A stretch of DNA of 64,000 nt from an uncultured Alistipes sp. (GCA_900769405.1 CAAGGL010000026.1:1-64000); one strand, 5' to 3'. Numbered from the stretch's first letter, positions 36,901 through 44,132 are shown. A program made the numbers and translations. The notes: a model not told the origin generated them from the sequence alone.

Positions 36901-38127
36901 GAAGACAACATCGGCCTTGTTACCGAATGCGTTGTTGCCACCCGATGCACCAGCATAGCTCTCCGAAGCGTGCGACTTGCGGAAGTCGAAGGTAGTGCCC
37001 GTGTACGATGCACCTGCACCACCCAGACCCTGACGTACGAAACCGCCACCGGTCTCAAATGCGTCGAGCTTGGTATTCTCCGTCAGAGCAATACCGTCGA
37101 ACGACTCGTAGTAGAGCTTGGTGCCATCAACCGTCGGATCCTGAGGATCATCGCCCGCCTCGCCTGCTGCGAGGTCAATCTCCTGACCGCCTGCACCCGT
37201 GGTCAACTTGATATCATCGACGCGGGTTGCGATGCTTGCAGCCATCTTGATATAGAGATACTGAGCAGCCTCTTTGAGCTGGAAGTCGGCCATAGCCTTA
37301 TCCCAAGCGCTATAATCCGAACGGGTATAGGTCAGAGTCGACCACTTAACGCCATCGGCACTCAGCGAAACGATGAACTCGGTAGGATTGAACGGAGCAT
37401 CGTAGTTGCCATACTCGTTACGCTCAACACCCCACTCCATATGCAGTTTCTGCTCGCCATCGAGAGCGATCTTCTTGACGATGAACTCGCCACCTGCTGC
37501 AAAGTAGAGGTTATTGACACCCGACGCCTCGTTAACCGAGTAGTCCGAAGTGTTGTACTTGGTGTCGTTCGAGGGCGAATTGCTACGAACGGTTACGCTC
37601 TTCGAGTCGTAGGTAACCTCGGCAGCACCCGTACCCTTCTTGTTGTACTTCTGGAACTCGTTGGCATAGGGCCACTTGTTGTTCGAATCCTGCGATGCAG
37701 CCTCGCCATCGAGATTATCGAAGAAGATAACCTTAGCGTCAGCCTGCTCGCCCGTCTGCTCGATAGTGATCGAACGCTTGAACAGAATGGTCGAAACAAC
37801 GATCTCGGCCTTACGCGAAGTGCCGGCATTACGGCTCACCGTTACGGTCACCGTATTGTCGCCCTCGCCCTCCTCGGGAGTAACCACTGCCCAATCGGCG
37901 CTGCTCGAAACAGCAGTCCAGGCGCGGTTGCAACGAACAGCAAAAGTCTGACTACTCTCGGTTGCATCGAATTGCAATGTGAGCGATTCGACAGCCTCAC
38001 CCGTAAGCGACTCGGCAATCTCCAACTCGGGAATCACCGGATCGACCTCCTCGGTGTTACACCCCGCAAACGACATTGCGACGAGCAACATCGGCAGAGC
38101 GAAAAGCAAATGCTTCAAATGTTTCAT
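34000..38127 (-). CDS. Giant multi-domain surface lipoprotein (BACON, FN3-like, jelly-roll, DUF5689-like)
   Basis: First and largest gene of the operon, 1375 aa. The signal MKHLKHLLFALPMLLVAMSFAGC places a lipidated Cys at 22. Rough order: BACON (55-125, FAVRCNRAWTAVSSSADWAV), jelly-roll (130-315), jelly-roll (335-505), FN3-like (510-605, SGATLGGSYEFDGTISEVGV), jelly-roll (615-790, which reads like a choice-of-anchor domain), FN3-like (795-885), DUF5689/OB-like (895-1090, YVFEGVVLTDVDGGNYTYNN), BACON-like (1095-1185), and a C-terminal beta domain. I see no catalytic site. It probably binds substrate or displays the enzymes at the surface. The domain positions are by eye. Confidence 0.78.
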   Translation of the reverse strand: MKHLKHLLFALPMLLVAMSFAGCNTEEVDPVIPELEIAESLTGEAVESLTLQFDATESSQTFAVRCNRAWTAVSSSADWAVVTPEEGEGDNTVTVTVSRNAGTSRKAEIVVSTILFKRSITIEQTGEQADAKVIFFDNLDGEAASQDSNNKWPYANEFQKYNKKGTGAAEVTYDSKSVTVRSNSPSNDTKYNTSDYSVNEASGVNNLYFAAGGEFIVKKIALDGEQKLHMEWGVERNEYGNYDAPFNPTEFIVSLSADGVKWSTLTYTRSDYSAWDKAMADFQLKEAAQYLYIKMAASIATRVDDIKLTTGAGGQEIDLAAGEAGDDPQDPTVDGTKLYYESFDGIALTENTKLDAFETGGGFVRQGLGGAGASYTGTTFDFRKSHASESYAGASGGNNAFGNKADVVFVVNNINVGNAQNIDLSMGLRVYTAYNPVEFEAYYTTDGGATYKQLTLTRDAADGWKLTTASFTVAESESIVGLKFVSKVADQQFRIDDLTLSTKDENVKIESVPVVKTADATDITKSGATLGGSYEFDGTISEVGVAYKVAGAADYTVEKALAIQSPFAVTLNTLTDGTNYEYYAYVMVDGKEYKGEVKNFATEKDLTTAVTYFADDFASVENNKVYTSGKWTFTSTDAGWPANAYLGWFGKTYSDGSKYINVAPYSSSMSEVVAYAVMTKFNVADAEGKKLTFDLAWYFKDAKDNSKFEVVASKDFAGDVATATWEVVESYTYTDESINPINTWTSYSLDLSTKYAAEKALAVAFRYTGKSNTYRLDNVEFGAAEAVVEVLTVTTGEATDVTATTATVAGSYSGVTEAPAEVGVEYRLSGAADYTKVAAAAVAETFTVALSELVEESSYDYRAYAVQGEQTTYGEVKTFTTAAAEEEEPTTPSVTIPELIASMTSNAAVYDADSDYVFEGVVLTDVDGGNYTYNNLIVMTEGATTPNNAVVIYNNPLNQTPSFNAGDKVRVTLKAGVAKTQVRYGVPQLTGITDSEIEKIGEGVSVTPIKITYDKLVEYVNMPVEIDNVQSVATSGVWSSSSANTSHKFTVNGDEAQQFIVYVKKAAGVFVNVNLATGNGTIKGIASVYSNAGQIVPRNLDDVAGLTGARVEQAKITPASTSMSFVAEGETKSVELTVAGQGENQLFATSSDEHFTAVIEGTTLKVTAAENTTTEAKSATVTVYMAASADAEAVASAEIACSQAAPSTGDEGDEPTTPTWIVEQFTGFNRTSYAGTVSFQAKQLNWTMYGCMACYDTAAYASADDAISIGKKEDNSATGDPSIVNAYCESAAIAKGVSKLKFDYCGNGKKFKVQVLVGGVVKFEKDFDAYKSTDTAKSSGELVITGATENAVIRFINTSGARRVTVGNISWMTAQ

Positions 38128-38214
38128 AGGTCTTTTGTTTTTAATTGTTTGTGATTTTTTATTAATTTTAATTGTTTCGATTACAATTTTAGGGTTTTCG
38201 CCTATTTTAACTCA

Positions 38215-38245
38215 CAAATATAAAAAATCGTCACAGGATATGCAA
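38215..38245 (-). promoter_or_regulatory. Promoter of the nuclease/TonB operon
   Basis: On the minus strand TTG (38243-38245) is followed after 20 bases by TATATTTG (38215-38222), matching TAnnTTTG. Transcription would start about 80 bases before the giant lipoprotein gene. Confidence 0.55.
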
Positions 38246-38466
38246 CAATCCGACACGACGGTTTACTAATAATTATTCAACAAAGAGTCGTCGGTTTTCA
38301 ACTTTTTCACATATTTCGTTAGCGTCTTATTTTTAGGTATTTGACAACGCGGCACGGGGCGAAAATCGGAAGTTATCAACATTTCAACAGCGGGGTTTTC
38401 AACAGATTGAGAAACCAAACGCCCGCACGACACTATAATTATATGTCTATTCCGTCCGACAAGCAA

Positions 38467-38504
38467 ACAAAAAAGTCGCACTTTCCATTCGGAATGTGCG
38501 ACTT
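38467..38504 (-). terminator. Terminator of the hpt-queE-divIC operon
   Basis: A 9-bp stem AAGTCGCAC/GTGCGACTT (38473-38481 with 38496-38504) followed on the minus strand by a T run. It lies 22 bases past the divIC-like stop codon. Confidence 0.85.
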
Positions 38505-38525
38505 AAATCGGCTCTCGGTGCCCGC

Positions 38526-38804
38526 TTAATCCTTCAAAATATAGACCGTTTCGTCCCTCTTTTGAAGATTGTAGTGCTCACGAGCGTAGGCCTCGATATA
38601 TTCGTCATATTTCAGATTTTCGAGCATCGTGCTATCCTCGGCGATCCTCTCGCGATAGCTCTCCACCTCCTTGGTCAATGCCGCAATATCGCGTCGCAGG
38701 CGGAAACACTCCACCACATATCGACCCGACATAAAGACCATCACAACCAATGCAATGATCACCGCAATGATCCAAAAACGCTTCGTACGATACCACTCGC
38801 CCAT
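38526..38804 (-). CDS. FtsB/DivIC-family septum formation protein
   Basis: A 92-residue bitopic membrane protein: short cytoplasmic start, one transmembrane helix (about 10-28, FWIIAVIIALVVMVFMSG), then a periplasmic coiled coil (about 32-65, RLRRDIAALTKEVESYRERI) and the closing NLQKRDETVYIL motif of the family. It belongs to the FtsQBL-type divisome core. It lies 14 bases after queE. Confidence 0.82.
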   Translation of the reverse strand: MGEWYRTKRFWIIAVIIALVVMVFMSGRYVVECFRLRRDIAALTKEVESYRERIAEDSTMLENLKYDEYIEAYAREHYNLQKRDETVYILKD

Positions 38805-38818
38805 ATCCGACCTGACGA

Positions 38819-39454
38819 TTAAGGGATGTGCATAAACTTATGAATCTGGATCGAGATGTTCCACTTCGGGTGCGCCTTGACGTACTCGACAATCGTCGGT
38901 GTCATCTGCTCCGAACGGCTCCACTCGGGCTGCATAAAGAGCATACAGTTCTCGCCAACCTTCGCAGCGCACTCCTCAGCCCAGCGCAGATCCTCCTCGG
39001 TCTCGATGATGACCTTCAACTCGCTTGCCGCAGCAAATGCCTCAGCCAGAGGCGGCTGCTTACGTTTGGGCGACAGGCAGATCCAATCGAACGAACCACT
39101 CAGCGGATGCGAGCCCGACGTTTCGAGAAAGATCTCCAAGCCGTGTGCGTGCAGGCGCTCGGTCAGATAATCGAGCGGATAGATCAGCGGCTCGCCGCCC
39201 GTAATCACGATCGCCTGCGCCTCGAACGACGCAGCACGCTCGACGATCTGGTCGGTATCCACCAGCGGATGGCTCAGCGGATTCCAAGTATATTTGGCAT
39301 CGCACCAGCTGCAACCTACATCGCAACCACCCAAGCGGATGAAGTATGCCGGTTTGCCCGAGTGAAATCCCTCACCCTGAATGGTGTAGAAATCCTCGAC
39401 CAGCGGCAAACGGCGGCCTTCGCAAAAATCGGTATCGGGACGACGGCTACTCAT
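38819..39454 (-). CDS. queE: 7-carboxy-7-deazaguanine synthase (radical SAM)
   Basis: Radical SAM enzyme that makes 7-carboxy-7-deazaguanine in queuosine/deazapurine biosynthesis. The iron-sulfur cysteines are in GGCDVGCSWCDAKYTW (CX3CX2C, near residue 48), followed by the SAM-binding VITGGEPLIYP. At 211 aa it matches QueE. Its start overlaps the end of hpt by 8 bases (39447-39454), so the two are translationally coupled. The downstream gene is divIC-like. Other queuosine genes are not in the window. Confidence 0.9.
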   Translation of the reverse strand: MSSRRPDTDFCEGRRLPLVEDFYTIQGEGFHSGKPAYFIRLGGCDVGCSWCDAKYTWNPLSHPLVDTDQIVERAASFEAQAIVITGGEPLIYPLDYLTERLHAHGLEIFLETSGSHPLSGSFDWICLSPKRKQPPLAEAFAAASELKVIIETEEDLRWAEECAAKVGENCMLFMQPEWSRSEQMTPTIVEYVKAHPKWNISIQIHKFMHIP

Positions 39455-40001
39455 TGACTACCACATAGACATCTTTCAGATTGCGACCCAACTGATCGTA
39501 ATCCAGACCATAACCTACAATAAACTCGTTGCCGATCTCCAAAGCCTTATACTTGATCGGGATCTGCTTCGAGTACGAATTGGGCTTGAAGAAGAGTGTA
39601 GCAACCTCGACGCTCGCGGGGTTATGACCCGACAGCGAACGCATCAGGTGCTCGATGCTCTCGCCCGTATCGACGATATCCTCAACCACGATCACGTGGC
39701 GACCCTCGATATTATTCTTCAAACCGATCAACTCCTGCACCTTGCCCGTTGTCGAGGTGCCGACATACGACGCCAGCTTAACAAACGACAGCTCGCAATT
39801 GAACTCGACCTTCTTCATCAGATCGGACATAAACATAAACGATCCGTTCAAGACACCCAGAAACAGAGGCGCTTCGCGATCGGCATAGTCGGCATTGATC
39901 TGCTCGGCAACCTGTGCCACAGCGCGATCGATCTGCTCGGCCGGAATCATCACTTCGAAGGTCTTGTCGTGGAGAGTGACCCTATTATTATTACAACTCA
40001 T
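39447..40001 (-). CDS. hpt: Hypoxanthine phosphoribosyltransferase
   Basis: Purine salvage enzyme converting hypoxanthine or guanine plus PRPP to the nucleotide. The PRPP-binding signature is VIVVEDIVDTGESIEHLM; the N-terminal FLGVLNGSFMFMSDLM and flexible-loop region SFVKLASYVGTSTTGKVQE follow family order. The frame extends to 40058, but MSCNNNRVTLHDKTFEVMI at 40001 is the better start (184 aa), leaving room for the divergent purE promoter. It overlaps queE by 8 bases. Confidence 0.92.
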   Translation of the reverse strand: MSCNNNRVTLHDKTFEVMIPAEQIDRAVAQVAEQINADYADREAPLFLGVLNGSFMFMSDLMKKVEFNCELSFVKLASYVGTSTTGKVQELIGLKNNIEGRHVIVVEDIVDTGESIEHLMRSLSGHNPASVEVATLFFKPNSYSKQIPIKYKALEIGNEFIVGYGLDYDQLGRNLKDVYVVVNE

Positions 40002-40036
40002 ATCTATATATTTTTCCGTAAGAGTTAATTTTCGCG

Positions 40037-40067
40037 TTTGAGTTTCGTAAAAAAACAATTAACTTTG
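40037..40067 (+). promoter_or_regulatory. Promoter of purE
   Basis: TTTG (40037-40040), exactly 19 bases, TAACTTTG (40060-40067): a perfect consensus. It lies 46 bases before the purE start and close to the 5' end of divergent hpt, which shows no comparable promoter. Confidence 0.75.
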
Positions 40068-40112
40068 CGAAGTTACAAACTTTCGATTAAATTTCAAACA
40101 AATTTCTGCAAT

Positions 40113-40625
40113 ATGACACCAATAGTTAGCATTATTATGGGCAGCACCTCGGATTTGAAGGTAATGGAGGCTGCCGCTAAACATTTTGACGAAATGGAGA
40201 TCCCCTACGAGATCCTCGCTCTCTCGGCTCATCGTACCCCCGCTCTGGTTGAGCAGTTTGCTCGCGGTGCGGCTGAGCGCGGCGTGAAGGTTATCATCGC
40301 AGGTGCAGGTGGCGCAGCTCACCTCCCCGGCGTGATCGCAGCGATGACTCCCCTGCCCGTTATCGGCGTGCCCATCAAGTCGGGTAACTCGATGGACGGT
40401 TGGGACTCGGTGCTCTCGATTCTGCAAATGCCCGCAGGTATCCCCGTAGCGACTATGGCGCTCGACAACGCTAAGAACGCTGCGATCTTCGCTACTCAGA
40501 TTCTGGCTGCCGGCGACCCCGCAATGATGGCTAAGGTGGTGGCTTTCAAAGATGAGCTGGCCGAGAAGATCGACAAGGCCAACCGCGACCTGGCGGAGAT
40601 CAAAATGCCATTCAAGGTAAACTAA
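40113..40625 (+). CDS. purE: N5-carboxyaminoimidazole ribonucleotide mutase
   Basis: Class I PurE of de novo purine synthesis, moving CO2 from N5 to C4 of the imidazole ring. The signature GSTSDLKVMEAAAKHFDEM near the start, LSAHRTPALVEQF and GAGGAAHLPGVIAAMTPLPVIGVP are all present. The frame opens at 40038 but MTPIVSIIMGS at 40113 is the real start (170 aa), past the promoter. It is followed by zupT after 6 bases. Confidence 0.95.
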   Translation: MTPIVSIIMGSTSDLKVMEAAAKHFDEMEIPYEILALSAHRTPALVEQFARGAAERGVKVIIAGAGGAAHLPGVIAAMTPLPVIGVPIKSGNSMDGWDSVLSILQMPAGIPVATMALDNAKNAAIFATQILAAGDPAMMAKVVAFKDELAEKIDKANRDLAEIKMPFKVN

Positions 40626-40631
40626 ACCACT

Positions 40632-41435
40632 ATGACTCAGCAAGTCATATACGCATTCCTCATCACGTTGGCAGCAGGTCTGGCGACGGGTATCGGTAGC
40701 ATCATCGCCTTCCTGACCAAGCGCACCAATCGCCGTTTTCTGGCCTTTTCGCTCGGTCTTTCGGCTGGTGTGATGATCTATGTCTCGTTTATGGAGATGC
40801 TCTACTCGGCTCGCATCGAGTTGGCAGCTATGCGTGGCGAACAGCAGGGCGCACTGATTGCAGCCGCCGCATTCTTTGGCGGTATGCTCATCGCCTACCT
40901 TATCGACCGCGCTGTGCCCGAGGCCGAAAACCCGCACGAACTGCACTCGGTCGAGGAGCTTGAAGATGACTCGCGCCACAACCACCGACTGCACCGTATG
41001 GGACTGCTGACGGCGCTGGCGATCACGATCCACAACTTCCCCGAGGGCATCGCGACCTTCATTTCGGGTATCAGCTCGATCGAAACGGGTGCAGCGATTG
41101 CCGTGGCCGTTGCAATCCACAACATTCCCGAAGGTATTGCCGTCTCGGTGCCGATCTATGCCGCAACGGGCAGTCGCCGCCGCGCATTCTGGTACTCGTT
41201 TATGTCGGGTCTGTCGGAGCCGCTCGGAGCAATCGCAGCCTATCTGTTGCTGATGCCGCTGATGGGGCCGATGCTCCTGAACTGCACCTTCGCGGCCGTT
41301 GCGGGAATTATGGTCTTCATCTCGCTCGATGAGTTACTGCCTGCCGCCCACCAATATGGCGAGAACCACACCTCGATCGTGGGTATGATCTGCGGTATGG
41401 CACTTATGGCCGCGAGCCTTATTCTGCTGATGTAG
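40632..41435 (+). CDS. zupT: ZupT-like ZIP-family zinc transporter
   Basis: Inner-membrane importer of zinc and other divalent metals. Eight transmembrane helices; the metal-site motifs are HNFPEG (helix 4) and HNIPEG (helix 5), and a His-rich cytoplasmic loop (EDDSRHNHRLHRM) precedes them. At 267 aa it matches bacterial ZupT. It is cotranscribed with purE (6-base gap); the link between purine synthesis and metal uptake is unclear. A shared hairpin terminator follows. Confidence 0.9.
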   Translation: MTQQVIYAFLITLAAGLATGIGSIIAFLTKRTNRRFLAFSLGLSAGVMIYVSFMEMLYSARIELAAMRGEQQGALIAAAAFFGGMLIAYLIDRAVPEAENPHELHSVEELEDDSRHNHRLHRMGLLTALAITIHNFPEGIATFISGISSIETGAAIAVAVAIHNIPEGIAVSVPIYAATGSRRRAFWYSFMSGLSEPLGAIAAYLLLMPLMGPMLLNCTFAAVAGIMVFISLDELLPAAHQYGENHTSIVGMICGMALMAASLILLM

Positions 41436-41458
41436 CGACGTTTGTGCGCAACAAATAG

Positions 41459-41490
41459 ACGAGCCTCACTTCCGACGGAGTGAGGCTCGT
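41459..41490. terminator. Hairpin terminator shared by zupT and tspO
   Basis: A perfect 12-bp stem ACGAGCCTCACT/AGTGAGGCTCGT (41459-41470 with 41479-41490) sits between the convergent genes. T tracts are poor on both sides, so it may act as an RNA 3'-end stabiliser as much as a terminator. Confidence 0.65.
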
Positions 41491-41496
41491 TCGTGT

Positions 41497-41952
41497 TTAG
41501 TTATTCGCATAGACATACCAATTCAGGTAGGTGGCGAAGAGCAACCACAGCAGGTAGGGCGCCATCAGCCACCCCGCTCCCGACGAGGTACGCGAGGCCG
41601 ACGACATATACCAGATCGTCAGCACAATCAACAGCAGCAGATCGACCAATCCGAGCAATGGATCGCGCAGGCGGAAGAAGAAGAGCGTCCACAGGAAATT
41701 GGCCACCAATTGCAGCACCCACGGTAGCACGGCCCGCATATTATTGGTACGGAAGCACTCGCCCAGCGACAAACCCATCAAGATATAGAGCGCCGTCCAG
41801 ACGATCGGGAAGACCATATTCGGGGGCGACAGCGGCGACTTGACAACCGTCGGATACCACTCGCGCAACGCATCGGTCTGCATCAAGCTCGACAGATAAC
41901 CCACTCCAAGGCACACCGCAATGGCAATGGGATAGGCAATAAACTTTTTCAT
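41497..41952 (-). CDS. TspO/MBR-family membrane protein
   Basis: Five-helix membrane protein of the tryptophan-rich sensory protein/benzodiazepine receptor family. PPNMVFPIVWTALYILMGLS, a Trp-rich WTLFFFRLRDPLLGLVDLLLL stretch and the closing LLWLLFATYLNWYVY are family-typical. At 151 aa the length fits. The Met at 41952 is preferred over the frame start at 41961. Proposed roles (porphyrin or sterol binding, stress) are not settled for bacteria. Confidence 0.87.
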   Translation of the reverse strand: MKKFIAYPIAIAVCLGVGYLSSLMQTDALREWYPTVVKSPLSPPNMVFPIVWTALYILMGLSLGECFRTNNMRAVLPWVLQLVANFLWTLFFFRLRDPLLGLVDLLLLIVLTIWYMSSASRTSSGAGWLMAPYLLWLLFATYLNWYVYANN

Positions 41953-42041
41953 AAGCAACACAGAGTTGGTTTACGCTTGCGAGGCGTGCAAGTTTAAGAC
42001 CAAAAGATCGACTTTCGCGGCAAAATTTATTGCGCGGAGGG

Positions 42042-42070
42042 TTGCGGAATCGAACTTTTTCGTAAATTTG
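42042..42070 (+). promoter_or_regulatory. Promoter of the cupin gene
   Basis: TTG (42042-42044) and TAAATTTG (42063-42070) spaced by 18 bases. It lies 36 bases before the start codon. Confidence 0.6.
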
Positions 42071-42105
42071 TAAACCAAAGACAAAAACTAAAACTAAACA
42101 ATACT

Positions 42106-42435
42106 ATGGTTATCGATTTCAAAGAGCGCCCCGAGGAGGTTCTCGAACATTTCAACGGCGGCGAAAAGGAGTTTATCGTGCGTCGATATATGGACGACAA
42201 GTGCAAGATTATGAAGGGCTTGCTGCATAGCGGTGCCTCGATCGGCGTGCACACCCACACCACCAACTGCGAGTTTATCCACATCATCGAGGGTCGCGGC
42301 ACGGTGCTGATGGACGGCGTTTACGAGGATGTCGAGGCAGGTCAGTGCCACTACTGCCCCAAGGGTCATTCGCACAGCCTGATCAACAACAGCGACGCCG
42401 ACCTGCACTTCTTCGCTACGGTCGTTGAGCAGTAG
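42106..42435 (+). CDS. Small cupin-domain protein
   Basis: A 109-residue single-domain cupin. The metal-binding motif 1 is GVHTHTTNCEFIHIIEG (HxH and Glu) and motif 2 is CHYCPKGHSHSLIN with the second His. Such proteins can be dioxygenases, isomerases or ligand sensors; nothing here decides. It has its own promoter and a UUCG-capped terminator, with no operon partner. Confidence 0.82.
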   Translation: MVIDFKERPEEVLEHFNGGEKEFIVRRYMDDKCKIMKGLLHSGASIGVHTHTTNCEFIHIIEGRGTVLMDGVYEDVEAGQCHYCPKGHSHSLINNSDADLHFFATVVEQ

Positions 42436-42459
42436 GAGTCGATCTCCATTCACCGAGTC

Positions 42460-42491
42460 AGAGCTGCACTTTCGAGTGTGGCTCTCTTTTT
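42460..42491 (+). terminator. UUCG-capped terminator of the cupin gene
   Basis: An 11-bp stem (42460-42470 with 42475-42485, two G-U pairs) closed by a TTCG tetraloop and followed by a T run at 42486-42491. Confidence 0.8.
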
Positions 42492-42494
42492 ATC

Positions 42495-42544
42495 CAAGTT
42501 CTGCGGCTGCGGGGGGGCGGCCAAAGGCCGAGCCGCAGAACTTG
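42495..42544. repeat. 50-base compound palindrome with G7 tract
   Basis: A perfect 14-bp inverted repeat (42495-42508 with 42531-42544) encloses a run of seven G (42511-42517) and a second hairpin CGGCC-AAA-GGCCG (42518-42530). It has no T run and lies between two terminators, so it is not needed for termination. It looks like a REP-type extragenic palindrome. Confidence 0.6.
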
Positions 42545-42580
42545 ACGAAATTCTGCAAATTTCGCATTGGTCCAACAAAC

Positions 42581-42610
42581 AAAAAAGCCACCCCGCGCAG
42601 GAGTGGCTTT
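42581..42610 (-). terminator. Terminator of the Sua5-DUF4199-GT2-DUF4293 operon
   Basis: Stem AAAGCCACxC with its complement (42584-42593 with 42601-42610) followed on the minus strand by T residues. It lies 20 bases past the DUF4293 stop. Confidence 0.8.
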
Positions 42611-42629
42611 CTATCTTCGAATGTTGCTC

Positions 42630-43097
42630 TTAGCGAATTCTATCAACCGAGCGAACCAACATCTCGTCGGCTGCGATAGCCTTCATTGCCAAATAGTTAA
42701 ACAGCAGAGCCGCGATCGGCAACAACATCGTCACCTTCATACCCTGCGCGTGGAAATCGAAATCGGCAAAGGCGCGATAAAACAAGAAGTAGTGAACGGC
42801 CAGCATAATCACCGAGCCGACCAACAGCACAAACTCAACCACGCAATAGCGGATCTGGGTCATACGGTGCTTATACAAAAAGATGTTCACCAGCGGCAGC
42901 AGAGCCGAGCACACCAGAACGATCGCCAAAAAGATTGTCGTCTTATACATCTCGCCCGAAGCCACCGAGCGCAAACCATAGCCATAGAGGTTGAAGGTCT
43001 CCTCGCCACCAACGAAATAGGCCAGCGGCAGGCACATCATCAGCGTCGTGAGTACCACGATACCAAGCAGATAGAGTGTTTGAATACGTTGAATCAT
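42630..43097 (-). CDS. DUF4293 membrane protein
   Basis: A 155-residue integral membrane protein with four hydrophobic helices (about 5-25, 50-70, 78-98 and 120-140). Start MIQRIQTLYLLGIVVLTTLM is typical of DUF4293, a family of unknown function confined largely to Bacteroidota. The end is the expected MKAIAADEMLVRSVDRIR. It is the last gene of the operon, 22 bases after the glycosyltransferase. Confidence 0.78.
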   Translation of the reverse strand: MIQRIQTLYLLGIVVLTTLMMCLPLAYFVGGEETFNLYGYGLRSVASGEMYKTTIFLAIVLVCSALLPLVNIFLYKHRMTQIRYCVVEFVLLVGSVIMLAVHYFLFYRAFADFDFHAQGMKVTMLLPIAALLFNYLAMKAIAADEMLVRSVDRIR

Positions 43098-43118
43098 TAT
43101 TTCTCGTTTTTCGTTTTA

Positions 43119-44132
43119 TCAATCAATATATACCATATCATCATCGGCGGCGCCAACCACATCGTCGATCAGGTAGCTGTTGCGGTCCGACGAGTTGCGA
43201 TTGATGAGTTCGCCCAAAAATCCCGCCAAAAAGAGCATCACGCCCAAAATCACGGCCACCAGCGACAGGTAGAACAGCGGTTGGTCGGTTGCACTGCGCC
43301 AAACCAAGCCATTAGCCTGACGGATAACCTTTTGCAGCACGATCCAGATCGCCGCGCCACCGCCAAAGAGGAACATCAGCGTGCCGAGCGAGCCGAAGAA
43401 ATACATCGGACTGCGACCGAACTTCGACATAAACATCACCGAAAGCAGATCGAGATAGCCCTTGATCATTCGCTCCCAGCCGAACTTCGACACGCCATAT
43501 TTGCGTGCGCGGTGAATGACCACCTTCTCGCCAATGCGCTTGAAACCAGCCTGCTTAGCCAGAATCGGAATATAGCGATGCATCTCGCCATAGACCTCGA
43601 TACTCTTGATTACTTTATTGCGATAGGCCTTCAAGCCGCAGTTGAAATCGTGCAGTTTGATACCCGACACCACACGTGCCGTAGCGTTGAAGAACTTGCT
43701 CGGCCAGCGCTTGCCGATGGGGTCGTGTCGCTCCTTCTTCCAACCCGAAACCAGATCGTAACCCTCCTCCATAATCATCTTATAGAGTGCGGGAATCTCG
43801 TCGGGCGAGTCCTGCAAATCGGCGTCCATCGTGATCACAACATCGCCCTCGGCAATCTCAAAGCCACAATACAGCGCCGCCGACTTACCATAGTTACGAC
43901 GGAAACGGATACCGCACACCGAGCTGTTCTTTGCCGACAGCTGCTCGATCACATCCCACGAATCGTCGCTACTGCCATCGTCGATCAGAATCAGCTGATA
44001 ACAAAATTTGTTCTCGCGCATCACGCGATCGACCCACTGCTCCAACTCGGGCAGCGACTCATACTCGTTATAGACCGGAACAACGACCGATACGTGGCAA
44101 GGCATTCTATCTGCTAACATACTATTATTCAT
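43119..44132 (-). CDS. GT2 family glycosyltransferase with membrane anchor
   Basis: A DPM1/ArnC-like processive or undecaprenyl-linked glycosyltransferase. N-terminal GT2 motifs VSVVVPVYNEYESLPELEQW, LIDDGSSDDSWDVIEQL, and MDADLQDSPDEIP (DxD-like metal site). Two C-terminal helices (about 245-270 and 285-310) anchor it, after which a short charged tail ends DDDMVYID. The family transfers a sugar from a nucleotide donor to a polyprenyl phosphate. Start at 44132 overlaps the DUF4199 gene by 8 bases; the more downstream Met at 44120 is also possible. Confidence 0.87.
   Translation of the reverse strand: MNNSMLADRMPCHVSVVVPVYNEYESLPELEQWVDRVMRENKFCYQLILIDDGSSDDSWDVIEQLSAKNSSVCGIRFRRNYGKSAALYCGFEIAEGDVVITMDADLQDSPDEIPALYKMIMEEGYDLVSGWKKERHDPIGKRWPSKFFNATARVVSGIKLHDFNCGLKAYRNKVIKSIEVYGEMHRYIPILAKQAGFKRIGEKVVIHRARKYGVSKFGWERMIKGYLDLLSVMFMSKFGRSPMYFFGSLGTLMFLFGGGAAIWIVLQKVIRQANGLVWRSATDQPLFYLSLVAVILGVMLFLAGFLGELINRNSSDRNSYLIDDVVGAADDDMVYID

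Larger units (their letters stand above)
38128..38525. other. 398-base spacer with the nuclease-operon promoter and a TCAAC repeat cluster
   Basis: No gene is visible. It contains the terminator of the hpt-queE-divIC operon (38467-38504), five near-identical nonamers of the form T(A/T)TTCAACA in one orientation (TCAAC cores at 38277, 38298, 38376, 38384 and 38399), an AT-rich block at 38128-38225 and the operon promoter at 38215-38245. The nonamers resemble DnaA boxes with one mismatch (TTATCAACA at 38373-38381), or binding sites of an operon regulator. Confidence 0.5.

Noticed and set aside
28742..38154. Very long open frames opposite the nuclease operon (up to about 1250 codons) and opposite gcvP, secDF and the RND genes
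   Set aside because: They mirror real genes on the other strand. The coding strand here rarely uses the codons whose complements are stops, so long antisense frames arise; their protein sequences show Cys/Arg/Gln/His runs and no family motifs.
38280..38405. Chromosome replication origin
   Set aside because: The DnaA-box-like nonamers all have a mismatch, gene orientation does not change here, and no origin-associated genes (dnaA, dnaN) are nearby.
38815..39454. queE read as a nucleotide-cleaving or anaerobic ribonucleotide reductase activase
   Set aside because: The CX3CX2C motif is shared by radical SAM activases, but length (211 aa), the DVGCSWCDAKYTW context and the VITGGEPLIYP motif fit QueE.
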